Shown piece by piece: positions 1-9,929 of a stretch of 64,000 nt of DNA (its first letter is position 1; each line of letters starts with the position of its first letter). The stretch comes from Salmonella enterica subsp. enterica serovar Choleraesuis (GTDB lineage Bacteria > Pseudomonadota > Gammaproteobacteria > Enterobacterales > Enterobacteriaceae): contig AP025685.1 of the NCBI GenBank assembly GCA_022846635.1, positions 806,001-870,000 on the forward strand, read 5' to 3'. The notes below the pieces were generated by a model that saw nothing but the letters and a program-made list of their open reading frames with translations, was not told the DNA's origin and did not search any database. Position numbers and translations under genes: made by a program.

Positions 1-681
1 GGCCAGGAAGCTCACAACCGAAGCGACTTCCTGCGGTTTGCCAATACGGCGCAGCGGAATGCTTTTCTTAATGTCATTCAGCGGAAGCTCGCTGGTCATA
101 TCGGTTTCGATAAAGCCCGGCGCTACGGCATTGACCAGCACGTTTTTACGTCCCAGTTCAACGGCCAGAGAGCGTGTGGCTCCGATAAGACCGGCTTTTG
201 CCGTGGAGTAGTTTACCTGGCCTGCGACACCGGTCTGACCACCGGTAGACGAGATATTGATAATGCGCCCACGCTTGCTGTGCAACATGGCAGGAGCAAC
301 CAGAGAAGTCACGTAGTAGAAGCCGTTCAGGTGTACCGAGATAACTTTTGACCAGTCATCATCTTCCATCAGGGCCAGCAGTTTATCGCGAGTGATCCCG
401 GCGTTATTAACCAGAATATAAGGCGCTCCGTGCTGCTCCAGCAAAGGAGTAAGGGCGGCACGAGTCTGTTGGGCGTCGGATACGTCAAATGGCACCAGCA
501 GGCATTCGCCGCCAGCGTTGATGATTTCGTCACGTACGGCTTCTGCCGCCTGGTGATCGCTACGATAGTTCAGCCAGATGGCAAAGCCGTCATGCGCTAA
601 CTGGCGGGCGATTTCTGCCCCGATTCCTTTACTGGCCCCGGTCACTAACGCAATGGACTTTGGTTCAGCGTTGTTATTCAT
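1..681 (-). CDS. 3-oxoacyl-ACP reductase-like SDR (FabG family), 3' end outside window
   Basis: My own translation of the minus strand gives 227 residues from ATG at 681, still open at the window edge. It is a classical short-chain dehydrogenase: the NAD(P)-binding motif TGASKGIG lies at about residues 14-21, NNAG follows, and the catalytic Ser (NISSTGG) and YxxxK (YSTAK) are present. The sequence after the active site (GATRSLAVELG, VNAVAPGFIETDM) is typical of FabG, which reduces 3-oxoacyl-ACP with NADPH. The housekeeping fabG normally sits in the fab cluster, so this is probably a second, pathway-specific copy. Some enterobacterial aryl polyene clusters carry such a copy, but the genes to the left are not visible, so the pathway is open. 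Confidence 0.85.
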   Translation of the reverse strand, partial: MNNNAEPKSIALVTGASKGIGAEIARQLAHDGFAIWLNYRSDHQAAEAVRDEIINAGGECLLVPFDVSDAQQTRAALTPLLEQHGAPYILVNNAGITRDKLLALMEDDDWSKVISVHLNGFYYVTSLVAPAMLHSKRGRIINISSTGGQTGVAGQVNYSTAKAGLIGATRSLAVELGRKNVLVNAVAPGFIETDMTSELPLNDIKKSIPLRRIGKPQEVASVVSFLA

Positions 682-820
682 TTTGATTACCTGCAGATGC
701 TTTCTGGATAAAACTGGGTGTAGCCCATTGTGATCGTTACACGGGCAATCCCGCACTATACGCCCGGGAACGACAATGCTTTTTGAACGAACTGGCAATC
801 GGGGCATAAAGCCAGATTAT

Positions 821-839
821 GGCCGCCCGATGGGCGGCC
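821..839. terminator. GC-rich hairpin between ccp and the FabG-like gene
   Basis: Perfect 8-bp arms GGCCGCCC / GGGCGGCC separated by three bases, starting just beyond the ccp stop codon. On the minus strand there is no clear U-run after it, so it may be a weak or Rho-assisted terminator for ccp. No other feature was seen between 682 and 846. Confidence 0.5.
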
Positions 840-846
840 TTTGAAT

Positions 847-2238
847 TTATTGCAGTGGGTAAGGGGTGTAGACGCCATTCAGGCTTTTCAGGAAGGCGAC
901 AATATCATCAACATCTTGCTGTGGAAGATTCGTATCTACCTGGTAGTGCAGCATGAGTTTTACCGCCCGATCGAGAGTTGGCACATCGCCGCGATGAAAG
1001 TAGGGCGCTGTTCTGGCAACGTTGCGCAGAGTTGGAACTTTCTGGCGCAGGCGATCGCGCTCAACGCTGGTAACATTCATTCGCCCCACGTCGGCACTGG
1101 TGATATCTCCAAACGCAAAATCACGTTTTAATCCCAAAGGCTCAAATGAATGCCCGCCCAGCAATACTCCCCCGTGGCAGGTCGCACATTTATTAGCTTT
1201 AAATAATTCCCAGCCTCGTTTTTGCTGAGCGGTAAGCGCTGAGTCATTGCCGCGCAGATAGTTATCGAACGGAGAATGCGGCGTCAGCAGCGTTTTTTCA
1301 AACTCGGCAATAGCGTCGGTAATGGTAGTGCCGGTAAAACCCTGTGGATATACGGCCAGAAAATCACGAGTCAGGTAAGGGTCTTGATTTAGCTTACCGA
1401 TGATCTGCCCCCATGAGGTTGAGGCCATCTCAATAGGATTTAACGGAGGGCCTCCGGCCTGGGCCTGAAGATCGGCGGCGCGACCATCCCAGAACTGCTC
1501 AATATTAAAAATCGCATTAAAAACGGTTGGCGCATTTATTGGCCCGGCCTTGCCTTCGACGCCGACAGAAGTCTTGCGCCCGTCCACACCGCCAGCACCG
1601 AGTTGATGGCAGTGCGCGCACGAGATGGTGTTATCTCCCGATAGCCGTGGATCGTGGAATAAACGCATCCCTAAAGCCACTTTTTGTGAATCAACGGGCA
1701 AAGATTCAGGGATAGGTTGCACCGGCTCATTGCGGCGGGACGGAGCCATATCTTTGGTACTGTAATGGGTTTCACGCTGATTTTTAACCCAGTTCAACAG
1801 TGTCGTTTTCTCCTGCTCACTTACGTTGGCGGCAATATGTAGCGCGGTATACCGGGTTGGGGGCATAGTTTCATACTCCATAACCCACTCTATCTTATTG
1901 AGATCGCTCTGCGATGGCGGAGTATTGTTTAGCAAACTATTGCGCGCTGGGGTCAAGTCGAAGGATTTGTATCCAAGCTGCATGTCGTAGTCCATCAACT
2001 GCTTAGCAATCGGTAGTCTGGCGTAGAAGGGGAGATCGGTTGATTGAGTGTGGCAATAATTACAGCCTTTCTCGCGCATGATAGCCAGTACTGGCTTGCC
2101 GGAGTCTGAGGCCTTAAGCTCCTGCTCTGATATCAGATTACGCTGGGTATCGTGATACCACACGTAACCGGCCAGAGCTCCGTAGCCAATGCCTCCGGCG
2201 ATAATGACGGCCAGGGCGATTTTCGTTAGCTTTTTCAT
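847..2238 (-). CDS. ccp: Tri-heme cytochrome c (quinol) peroxidase, YhjA/Ccp type
   Basis: The 463-residue protein has an N-terminal membrane anchor (about residues 5-27) and then three CxxCH c-type heme motifs: CNYCH near residue 59, CAHCH near 208 and CATCH near 352. The two-heme MauG/CcpA peroxidase core carrying the last two, plus an extra N-terminal heme domain, is the hallmark of the E. coli YhjA/Ccp family. That enzyme is a periplasm-facing, inner-membrane quinol peroxidase that uses H2O2 as an electron acceptor under oxygen limitation. Length matches the family (about 465). An FNR-like box lies upstream at 2326-2339, in line with the known FNR control of E. coli yhjA. A purine-rich ribosome site precedes the ATG. 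Confidence 0.92.
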   Translation of the reverse strand: MKKLTKIALAVIIAGGIGYGALAGYVWYHDTQRNLISEQELKASDSGKPVLAIMREKGCNYCHTQSTDLPFYARLPIAKQLMDYDMQLGYKSFDLTPARNSLLNNTPPSQSDLNKIEWVMEYETMPPTRYTALHIAANVSEQEKTTLLNWVKNQRETHYSTKDMAPSRRNEPVQPIPESLPVDSQKVALGMRLFHDPRLSGDNTISCAHCHQLGAGGVDGRKTSVGVEGKAGPINAPTVFNAIFNIEQFWDGRAADLQAQAGGPPLNPIEMASTSWGQIIGKLNQDPYLTRDFLAVYPQGFTGTTITDAIAEFEKTLLTPHSPFDNYLRGNDSALTAQQKRGWELFKANKCATCHGGVLLGGHSFEPLGLKRDFAFGDITSADVGRMNVTSVERDRLRQKVPTLRNVARTAPYFHRGDVPTLDRAVKLMLHYQVDTNLPQQDVDDIVAFLKSLNGVYTPYPLQ

Positions 2239-2325
2239 TCGGGTATCCCTGCCTTAATTTATGGTGCGATGTGGAGATCCTTATTTTCCATTCCAAAAGG
2301 ATCGCCAATTCAAGGCTGGGGAATA

Positions 2326-2339
2326 TTGACCGGAATCAA
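2326..2339 (-). promoter_or_regulatory. FNR-like box upstream of ccp
   Basis: TTGACCGGAATCAA differs from the FNR consensus TTGATNNNNATCAA at one position. It lies about 90 bp before the ccp start codon. The family member in E. coli is FNR-activated, which makes the site credible; no convincing -10 could be fixed. Confidence 0.6.
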
Positions 2340-2396
2340 GCTAATTAATTATCACATATCATTAATATATCGATTACATTAATCGATTGAGATACG

Positions 2397-2418
2397 GGCG
2401 GCAGAATGCTCTGCCGCC
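2397..2418 (-). terminator. Hairpin after bglA
   Basis: Nine-bp arms GGCGGCAGA / TCTGCCGCC with a 4-base loop lie just downstream of the bglA stop codon. No long U-run follows on the minus strand, so termination strength is uncertain. Confidence 0.5.
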
Positions 2419-2426
2419 GCCGGTGA

Positions 2427-3884
<1,458 letters not shown>

Positions 3885-3979
3885 TCAGGGCGGGCGGCCA
3901 GGAAGGGCGGCCCGGGTTATTGAGGCTGAGTCTGGCAAAAGAGAGGAAGGATGTCACGCAATAACAAAACCTTTAAAAA

Positions 3980-3991
3980 GTAACATGTTAC
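3980..3991. promoter_or_regulatory. Perfect palindrome, candidate RpiR operator
   Basis: GTAACATGTTAC is a perfect 12-bp palindrome in the 148-bp gap between the RpiR-type gene and bglA, about 120 bp before the bglA start. Half-site echoes (ACATGT, GTGTTAC) lie within the next 25 bp. Position and symmetry suggest an operator; no binding evidence. Confidence 0.4.
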
Positions 3992-4008
3992 ATGTGAAAA
4001 ACAGGGTG

Positions 4009-4740
4009 TTACAGACGAGGTTTTACCAGCCTCCGGCCCAGCGACTCAATGATATACATCACCGGGATTTGGGTCGTAATGTCATAGCCTTCGGCAAGCC
4101 GTTCGGGGGCCAGATGCCATGAGATATTAAAGTCGGCAAGTTTTGCCAGAGATGAGTGCTCATGGCTGGTTACCGAAAGTATTTGAGCTTCAAACTTACT
4201 AAACTGGCTCGCCAGATGGAGTATGGCCTCCGTTTCACCTGAGACTGACAGCAGTATCGCCAGCGTGCCTTCAGCCAGGCCTTGAGTGACTGGAAACCAG
4301 GGATCGTCAATATGCTGGCTGCTAATGCCAAGATTACCGAAGTAACGGGCGCCGTATTTGGCCAGGGTGCCAGAACCACCGGTTCCAACAAAGATAATAC
4401 GCGGTGCGCTGGCAATTAATGTCGCGGCATCATCCAGCAGCTTTTCAAAAGCAGGCGTATTAACGCTGGTAAAAAAACGCACCATTTCTCCGGCCCCACT
4501 GGGCAGAATTTCAGGAGCCAATGCATCCTGCTCCATGCGTAAGCGAACCCGGAACTCCGCATAGCCTTCACATCCGAGCTTACGGCAAAAACGTAACACC
4601 GTTGTGGTGGAGACGCCTGCGGCGGTGGCCAGCTCCCGGATGGTCATGTAGCCCGCGGCCTCGCGGTGCTTCATAACATAGTGATAAACCTCCAGTTCCA
4701 GCTCATTAAAGGTGGAAATGGCGGTATGGCTGAACATCAT
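4009..4740 (-). CDS. RpiR/MurR family transcriptional regulator
   Basis: A 243-residue protein with the RpiR layout. The N-terminal helix-turn-helix region (about residues 10-75) contains TIRELATAAGVSTTTVLRFCRKLG, and a C-terminal SIS phosphosugar-binding domain (about 90-230) contains FVGTGGSGTLAKYGARYF and LSVSGETEAIL. Such regulators sense phosphosugars or amino-sugar phosphates. Directly downstream is bglA, whose substrates are phosphoglucosides, so local control of bglA is a reasonable inference. The gene starts 24 bp after the HD-domain gene and may share its transcript. Two adjacent ATGs exist; the first is better spaced from GGAG. Confidence 0.88.
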   Translation of the reverse strand: MMFSHTAISTFNELELEVYHYVMKHREAAGYMTIRELATAAGVSTTTVLRFCRKLGCEGYAEFRVRLRMEQDALAPEILPSGAGEMVRFFTSVNTPAFEKLLDDAATLIASAPRIIFVGTGGSGTLAKYGARYFGNLGISSQHIDDPWFPVTQGLAEGTLAILLSVSGETEAILHLASQFSKFEAQILSVTSHEHSSLAKLADFNISWHLAPERLAEGYDITTQIPVMYIIESLGRRLVKPRL

Positions 4741-4764
4741 TCCGAGTTCTCCAGTGAATTAAGT

Positions 4765-5373
4765 TTAACGAAGCCAGCCGCGCTGCTGTGCCAGATGAAG
4801 TTCTGCCACGATATGTTCCCAGAGCTCAGGTACGCAGGCAGCCACTTCGCTATTACGGCTCAGTACCTGCGCCAGGGCGATATTATTTTCCTGCCAGCTT
4901 TGCCCTTCGTTGTGCAGATTTTGAATTACCGGCAGCAGACGGTCGATAGCATTCGCGAAGCGGGCATCGGCGCTCTCTTTGTGTTCGTACTCCTGCCATA
5001 GAGCAAGAAATTCACTACTTAAAGGTTCTGGCAATAAACCAAACAGACGGCGGGCGGCGGCTGCTTCTTTTTCAGCAATATCAGTACGGGCAGAGATATC
5101 GTAAACCAGTACGTCACCAACATCGACTTCAACAATGTCGTGCAGCAGAGCCATACGGATCACGCGCTGAATATCGCATCCCTCGGGCTTCCACTGTTCC
5201 AGCGCCATAGCCGCCATAGCAAAATGCCAGCTATGTTCGGCTGAGTTTTCGTATCGCCCTTTATTCAGCAGTCGGGTACGGCGGGACACGCTTTTTAACT
5301 TATCAATCTCCATGAGGAAACGGATGTGTTCAGAGAAGGGGCCGAAATTAAGAGCGGTAGGTAACAGCGACAT
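4765..5373 (-). CDS. HD-domain phosphohydrolase (YfbR/HDDC2-like)
   Basis: A 202-residue HD-domain protein. The metal-binding series is visible: H in NSAEHSWHF, the HD pair in ALLHDIVEVDVGD, and a late D in NAIDRLLP. This H...HD...D pattern matches the HD_3 group that includes the 5'-deoxynucleotidase YfbR (199 residues). Nucleotide or other phosphomonoester hydrolysis is therefore likely, but the substrate is not fixed. The frame runs to 5418; I take ATG at 5373, which follows AGGAAC and begins with the family-like MSLLPTALNFGPFSEH. It precedes the RpiR-type gene by 24 bp, so the two, and perhaps bglA, may form one transcription unit. Confidence 0.82.
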   Translation of the reverse strand: MSLLPTALNFGPFSEHIRFLMEIDKLKSVSRRTRLLNKGRYENSAEHSWHFAMAAMALEQWKPEGCDIQRVIRMALLHDIVEVDVGDVLVYDISARTDIAEKEAAAARRLFGLLPEPLSSEFLALWQEYEHKESADARFANAIDRLLPVIQNLHNEGQSWQENNIALAQVLSRNSEVAACVPELWEHIVAELHLAQQRGWLR

Positions 5374-5693
5374 GTTAATTGGGTTCCTGAAATATTCGTT
5401 TATAGGGCATCCGTGCATCAGCGTTGCATTGTTCTATTGGTGATTTCTCCCGGCTTAGCCGATAGCGACGGGACGGTATATTTTGATTAACTGAATGCTA
5501 TGGGTACTAATGCTTTAGCGATATCTGAGGTGCAGATGGTGCGATAACCAGTAATTATGAGCAGCTAATAATCAGAGTTACAACCAATAACAACTTTATT
5601 TTAGCTAACAGGTGTTCACTGGAACCATTCTCAGTTAGGCTGTTCCGGCACCAATTTTTTACCGTATTTGGAGTTGGCATTTGGAGTTGGCAT
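5374..5693. other. Divergent intergenic region, HD gene / yqfA
   Basis: About 320 bp without a supported gene. It must hold the promoters of both divergent genes. Its one clear structure is the 13-bp tandem duplication next to the yqfA start (5667-5692). Confidence 0.6.
5667..5692 (+). repeat. 13-bp tandem duplication carrying the yqfA ribosome site
   Basis: TTTGGAGTTGGCA occurs twice back to back and ends one base before the yqfA ATG at 5694. Each copy contains GGAG. Only the second copy is at normal Shine-Dalgarno spacing (seven bases). Confidence 0.85.
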
Positions 5694-6347
5694 ATGGCGA
5701 GTAAGCCACTTATGGCACAGGGATATTCACTGGCTGAGGAGATAGCCAACAGCGTTAGTCATGGTATCGGTCTGGTTTTTGGCATCGTGGGTCTGGTATT
5801 ACTGCTGATTCAGGCGGTATCGGCCAATGCAGGAGCTATGGCAGTGACCAGTTACAGTTTATATGGCGGCAGCATGATCCTGCTGTTTTTAGCATCGACG
5901 CTATATCACGCCATTCCTCATCAACGAGCGAAACAGTGGCTGCAAAAATGCGATCACTGCGCTATTTACCTTCTTATTGCCGGTACCTATACACCGCTGC
6001 TGCTGGTCGGGCTTGCATCTCCATTGGCTCACGGAATGATGGCGGTTATCTGGGGGCTGGCGCTGCTGGGTATTCTGTTTAAGTTAACCATCGCCTACCG
6101 GTTTGAAATGCTGTCGCTAGTGACATATTTGATAATGGGCTGGTTATCGCTAATTGTGGTCTATCAATTGGCGAATAAGCTGTCTGCCGGGGGCGTGGCA
6201 TTGCTTGCCGCGGGCGGCATTACTTATTCGCTGGGCGTTATTTTCTTTGTCTGCAAGCGTATTCCATTTAATCACGCCATCTGGCACGGCTTTGTGCTCG
6301 GTGGCTGTGTCTGCCATTTCTTAGCGATTTATCTGTATATCAGATAA
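5694..6347 (+). CDS. yqfA: YqfA/TrhA, hemolysin III family membrane protein
   Basis: A 217-residue, seven-helix membrane protein of the hemolysin III/PAQR group. The family signatures are visible: [15 protein letters not shown] near the N-terminus, [31 protein letters not shown] and the C-terminal [12 protein letters not shown]...[10 protein letters not shown]. The His, Ser and Asp residues of these blocks form the presumed metal site. E. coli YqfA (TrhA) is near-identical in these blocks and sits in the same gene order, and has been linked to membrane lipid and fatty acid homeostasis. The start follows the duplicated ribosome-binding region. Confidence 0.93.
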   Translation: MASKPLMAQGYSLAEEIANSVSHGIGLVFGIVGLVLLLIQAVSANAGAMAVTSYSLYGGSMILLFLASTLYHAIPHQRAKQWLQKCDHCAIYLLIAGTYTPLLLVGLASPLAHGMMAVIWGLALLGILFKLTIAYRFEMLSLVTYLIMGWLSLIVVYQLANKLSAGGVALLAAGGITYSLGVIFFVCKRIPFNHAIWHGFVLGGCVCHFLAIYLYIR

Positions 6348-6421
6348 CGTTGCGCTTATTGAACCACGCGATTGGGCAATACTTCCGCACGGTTCAACTA
6401 CCAGCAATATGTCCGCTATCC

Positions 6422-6447
6422 GCCAGGCTCCTGCACAGGAGCCTGGC
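6422..6447. terminator. Hairpin between convergent yqfA and ygfZ
   Basis: Twelve-bp arms GCCAGGCTCCTG / CAGGAGCCTGGC around a 2-base centre, in the 105-bp gap between two convergent genes. It could serve both strands; neither side has a strong U-run. Confidence 0.6.
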
Positions 6448-6452
6448 TCAGC

Positions 6453-7439
6453 TTACTCTTCGTCCAGGGTATAAGGCAGGGGCTGAATAGTTAACTGGCC
6501 GGCTGCGTCATCTCTCACCCGGAAACGGCTGTCTGCTTCCTGATCGTTATTCATCACAGCCTGCACCAGCACATTGCCATCATCTAGTTGCACTGCGGCC
6601 AGGACGGTGCCGGTCCGACGCCAGTTGTCACCCATCTGCAGTTCCAGATCTTCGCCGGCAGCGGGAACGCGTTGAGCAGAGCCAGAAAGCAGCCACAGGG
6701 CGCGCTTATTTGCTCCGCGGAATTTGGCGCGGGCGACCATTTCCTGGCCGGTATAGCAGCCTTTTTTAAAGCTGATACCGTTAAGAGCCTGAAGGTTAGT
6801 GGCCTGAGGAATAAATTGCCCGCTGTTGACGGCGGCAATCACCGGCAGACCGGCTTCAATATCCAGGGCCAGCCACTGGTCGCTATTATTACGCGCAGCT
6901 GATTCGCTTAATACATCGGCCAGGCGCTGGGCATTTTCGGCATCGGTTACGATGATAAAGCGCTCATCCGGTAAGCCCAGCCAAAGCAGCGTCGCTATGT
7001 CGGAATGAACTACCTGATGAGTTTCATCGGGCAGGGCAGGAAAGTGGTTGGTCAGCGCCGCGCGCGCCTGGAAACCGGCGACGCCAAGCAGCACCGCGTC
7101 ATCATCAGCGGCGATGGTGACTTTAGAAAAAACGGCGTACTTTTTCAGTTCGGTTAGCTGGCTCTCACGAACGTCACGACGCTCGATCCAGGCGTAGCCA
7201 TCGCGGAAGTGGAACAGACGCAGATTGCTCCACATTTTGCCCTTACCGTCACAGTGAGCAGTCAGTACCTGCTGATCCTCTGCTAAGGCCGTGATATCCG
7301 CTGTAACCTGCCCCTGAAGATATTTTTCGCTATCCGGGCCGGTAATTGTTGCTAACGCCCAGTCATTCAGGGTCATTAGCGTCAGCGGTAGCCGCGCATG
7401 TCCTACGGACTGCTGCGGAGGAAAAGGTTGAAAAGCCAT
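6453..7439 (-). CDS. ygfZ: tRNA-modifying protein YgfZ (folate-dependent Fe-S protein)
   Basis: A 328-residue member of the GcvT-like YgfZ/COG0354 family. The diagnostic motif KGCYTGQE with its conserved cysteine is near residue 228. YgfZ binds tetrahydrofolate and supports certain iron-sulfur enzymes, including MiaB-dependent tRNA modification. Length matches E. coli YgfZ (326). The gene is divergent from sdhE-ygfX, as in E. coli. Confidence 0.95.
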   Translation of the reverse strand: MAFQPFPPQQSVGHARLPLTLMTLNDWALATITGPDSEKYLQGQVTADITALAEDQQVLTAHCDGKGKMWSNLRLFHFRDGYAWIERRDVRESQLTELKKYAVFSKVTIAADDDAVLLGVAGFQARAALTNHFPALPDETHQVVHSDIATLLWLGLPDERFIIVTDAENAQRLADVLSESAARNNSDQWLALDIEAGLPVIAAVNSGQFIPQATNLQALNGISFKKGCYTGQEMVARAKFRGANKRALWLLSGSAQRVPAAGEDLELQMGDNWRRTGTVLAAVQLDDGNVLVQAVMNNDQEADSRFRVRDDAAGQLTIQPLPYTLDEE

Positions 7440-7686
7440 TTATTATTCCCGTTGTTTGAACCTGAATTAATACCCTAATGGTAAAAGAGCGGCTAGTCAT
7501 TGCAAGCGCAATCATGCACTGATTTTTGTCCCCTGATGCCACTTCACAAATCTTATGTAAGCCTGGATTTGGTGGCATATATGTGACGGAATCTGTCTTC
7601 TGAAAGGCAATATTGTTCCGGCAATGGGTCGAAAAAACGGTACACTAAGCGGCGTACCCAATATTGTTCAGCTAAAAAGAGAAAAT

Positions 7687-7953
7687 ATGGATATCAATAA
7701 CAAAGCCCGCATTCACTGGGCATGCCGCCGCGGTATGCGCGAACTGGATATTTCTATCATGCCGTTTTTTGAGTATGAGTACGATAGCCTGAGCGATGGC
7801 GATAAGGCGCTGTTTATCCGCCTGCTTGAGAATGATGATCCCGATCTGTTCAACTGGTTAATGAACCACGGTAAGCCTGCTGATACTGAACTGCAGCGCA
7901 TGGTTGCCATGATTCAACAGCGGAATCGGGAACGTGGCCCAGTGGCGTACTGA
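7687..7953 (+). CDS. sdhE: FAD assembly factor SdhE
   Basis: An 88-residue small helical protein with the RGMRE motif (residues 15-19) that is essential in SdhE for attaching FAD covalently to SdhA and FrdA. An upstream in-frame ATG exists at 7624, but ATG at 7687 gives exactly the family length and N-terminus ([20 protein letters not shown]), so I use it. It overlaps the next gene by 20 bp, a translationally coupled sdhE-ygfX pair as in E. coli. Confidence 0.95.
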   Translation: MDINNKARIHWACRRGMRELDISIMPFFEYEYDSLSDGDKALFIRLLENDDPDLFNWLMNHGKPADTELQRMVAMIQQRNRERGPVAY

Positions 7954-8356
7954 TATACATGTTTCATGGCGCGCTCAGTGGCTATCACTGGCGTTCCATG
8001 GGCTGGTGGCTCTGGCGCTCTTGCTATGCCCGTGGCCTGCTAATCTGACCATTTTGTGGCTCGCGCTGCTGGTGCTGATTATTATGAGCCTGGTCTGTAG
8101 CCAGCGCCGAATTCGCAGTATTGAAGGAGAGCTTGCTCTTAGTAGCGATAGCGGCGAGTTGACCTGGCAGGGTGAAAAATGGCGGCTGGTGAGAAAACCG
8201 TGGCTGTTGCAAAGCGGGATGTTACTGGTACTTTCCCCGTTATCGGGAGGTGGTTCCCGCCGCCTGTGGGTCGCCGCAGACAGCATGGATGGCGGCGCAT
8301 GGCGTGATTTACGCCGCCTGATATTGCAAAGCCCGGTGGACCGCCCGCGCGGTTAG
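7934..8356 (+). CDS. cptA: YgfX/CptA inner-membrane protein
   Basis: A 140-residue protein starting at GTG 7934 within the end of sdhE. It has the family N-terminus ([10 protein letters not shown]), two close membrane segments at about residues 15-55, and a conserved soluble tail ([33 protein letters not shown]). YgfX was described in E. coli as part of a toxin-antitoxin pair with SdhE (CptA/CptB) affecting FtsZ and MreB. The FAD-factor role of SdhE is better supported, so the toxin label is doubtful. Confidence 0.9.
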   Translation: MAQWRTDIHVSWRAQWLSLAFHGLVALALLLCPWPANLTILWLALLVLIIMSLVCSQRRIRSIEGELALSSDSGELTWQGEKWRLVRKPWLLQSGMLLVLSPLSGGGSRRLWVAADSMDGGAWRDLRRLILQSPVDRPRG

Positions 8357-8362
8357 TTTTTT

Positions 8363-8382
8363 CCTGCCAATGCATTGGCAGG
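8363..8382. repeat. 20-bp perfect palindrome between ygfX and fldB
   Basis: CCTGCCAATGCATTGGCAGG lies between two convergent genes. A run of six T precedes it on the plus strand, so on either strand the run is on the wrong side for a classical intrinsic terminator. It may still stop transcription as a hairpin. Confidence 0.6.
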
Positions 8383-8388
8383 CTACCG

Positions 8389-8910
8389 TCAGGCCAGAAT
8401 GTCGGCCATTTCGGAAAGGATCTGCTCGCACCAGTTTTGCAGGCGCTCGTCGCTAAGATCGTACTGATTGGTTTCATCCAGCGCCAGCCCGACGAACAGT
8501 TCGCCTTCACCAATAATTGGTTTCTTGCTGGTAAATTCATAACCCTCAGTCGGCCAATAACCAATAAAACGTACGCCTTTTACGGCCAGTTTATCGTGCA
8601 GCATGCCCAGGGCATCTAAAAACCATTCGCCGTAGCCGAGCTGGTCGCCCATGCCATACAGCGCGACAATTTTTCCCTGGAGATTTAGGTTATCCAGACG
8701 ATCCCAAATGGTTTCCCAGTCTTCCTGCAGCTCACCAAAGTCCCAGGTTGGGATACCTAAAATAAGAGCATCGTACTGCTCCATCATTTCCGGGCCATCG
8801 TCTTTAAGGTTGTGCAGTGTTACCAGCTCCGGGCCGATAATATCGCGAATTTTCTCGGCGGCCATTTCGGTGTAACAGGTGCTGGAGCCGTAGAACAGTC
8901 CAATATTCAT
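8389..8910 (-). CDS. fldB: Flavodoxin 2
   Basis: A 173-residue long-chain flavodoxin. The FMN phosphate loop [11 protein letters not shown] is at residues 8-18, and the FMN-flanking aromatic regions ([25 protein letters not shown]) are clear. Cysteine in place of the usual Thr/Gly in the loop and the position next to xerD mark it as FldB rather than FldA. In E. coli, FldB is an electron carrier induced by SoxRS during oxidative stress; no SoxS site was identified here. Confidence 0.95.
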   Translation of the reverse strand: MNIGLFYGSSTCYTEMAAEKIRDIIGPELVTLHNLKDDGPEMMEQYDALILGIPTWDFGELQEDWETIWDRLDNLNLQGKIVALYGMGDQLGYGEWFLDALGMLHDKLAVKGVRFIGYWPTEGYEFTSKKPIIGEGELFVGLALDETNQYDLSDERLQNWCEQILSEMADILA

Positions 8911-9009
8911 ATAGATTACTACTCATTACTAAAACGGTCGGATTAGCAGTGTATCAGAAACCACCCTATCTCAGGCATAATGCAGTGTCTGGATAAAAAA
9001 GAGGCCGCA

Positions 9010-9906
9010 GTGGAACAAGATATTACCTGTATCGAAAGCTTTCTCGATGCTTTGTGGCTTGAGCGGAATCTGGCTGAGAACACCCTCAGTGCCTATCGTC
9101 GTGACCTGCGAATGGTGGTTGAGTGGTTATCTCATCGGCAGTTAACGCTGCTTACGGTGCAACAGAGCGACCTGCTGGAACTGCTTTCCGAGCGAGTCGA
9201 AGGTGGTTATAAGGCTACCAGTACCGCACGTTTACTAAGCGCGCTGCGGCGCTTGTTTCAGTATATCTATCGCGAAAAGTTGCGCGCGGACGATCCGAGT
9301 GCTCGTCTGGCTTCTCCTAAATTACCCCAGCGCCTGCCGAAAGATCTGAGTGAAGCGCAGGTTGAACGTTTACTTAAAGCGCCACAGGTGGAGCAGCCTA
9401 TAGAGCTACGCGATAAGGCTATGCTTGAGCTGTTATACGCAACCGGGCTACGCGTATCAGAGCTGGTGGGGCTGCAAATCAGTGATATCAGCCTGCGCCA
9501 GGGTGTGGTGCGGGTTATCGGTAAAGGCGATAAAGAGCGTCTGGTTCCACTGGGTGAGGAAGCCGTTTACTGGCTGGAGCAGTTTATGACATACGGCCGG
9601 TCATGGTTACTTAATGGGGCGACCATTGATGTGCTGTTTCCCAGTAGTCGCGGCCAGCAGATGACGCGCCAGACCTTTTGGTACCGTATTAAGCATTATG
9701 CCGCGCAGGCGGGGATCGATAGCGAAAAGCTCTCTCCGCACGTGCTGCGCCACGCATTTGCCACGCATTTGCTTAATCACGGTGCCGACCTGCGCGTTGT
9801 ACAAATGCTGTTGGGACACAGTGATTTGTCGACGACTCAAATCTATACCCATGTGGCAACGGAACGCCTGCGCCAACTCCATCAACAGCACCACCCACGG
9901 GCGTGA
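9010..9906 (+). CDS. xerD: Site-specific tyrosine recombinase XerD
   Basis: A 298-residue tyrosine recombinase. All active-site elements are visible: Arg in ATGLRVSEL, Lys in GKGDKER, HxxR in HVLRHAFA, His in LLGHSD and the Tyr nucleophile in QIYTHV. With XerC it resolves chromosome dimers at dif under FtsK control. The open frame begins at 8980 with ATG, but GTG at 9010 gives exactly the 298 residues of E. coli XerD and its N-terminus, so I choose it. The gene begins the xerD-dsbC-recJ-prfB-lysS series. Confidence 0.95.
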   Translation: MEQDITCIESFLDALWLERNLAENTLSAYRRDLRMVVEWLSHRQLTLLTVQQSDLLELLSERVEGGYKATSTARLLSALRRLFQYIYREKLRADDPSARLASPKLPQRLPKDLSEAQVERLLKAPQVEQPIELRDKAMLELLYATGLRVSELVGLQISDISLRQGVVRVIGKGDKERLVPLGEEAVYWLEQFMTYGRSWLLNGATIDVLFPSSRGQQMTRQTFWYRIKHYAAQAGIDSEKLSPHVLRHAFATHLLNHGADLRVVQMLLGHSDLSTTQIYTHVATERLRQLHQQHHPRA

Positions 9907-9929
9907 GTGCGAAAAGATTAGGACTGATG

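Noticed and set aside
1..681. Aryl polyene biosynthesis cluster.
   Set aside because: Only one FabG-like gene is visible and its neighbour to the right is a peroxidase; the left neighbours are outside the window.
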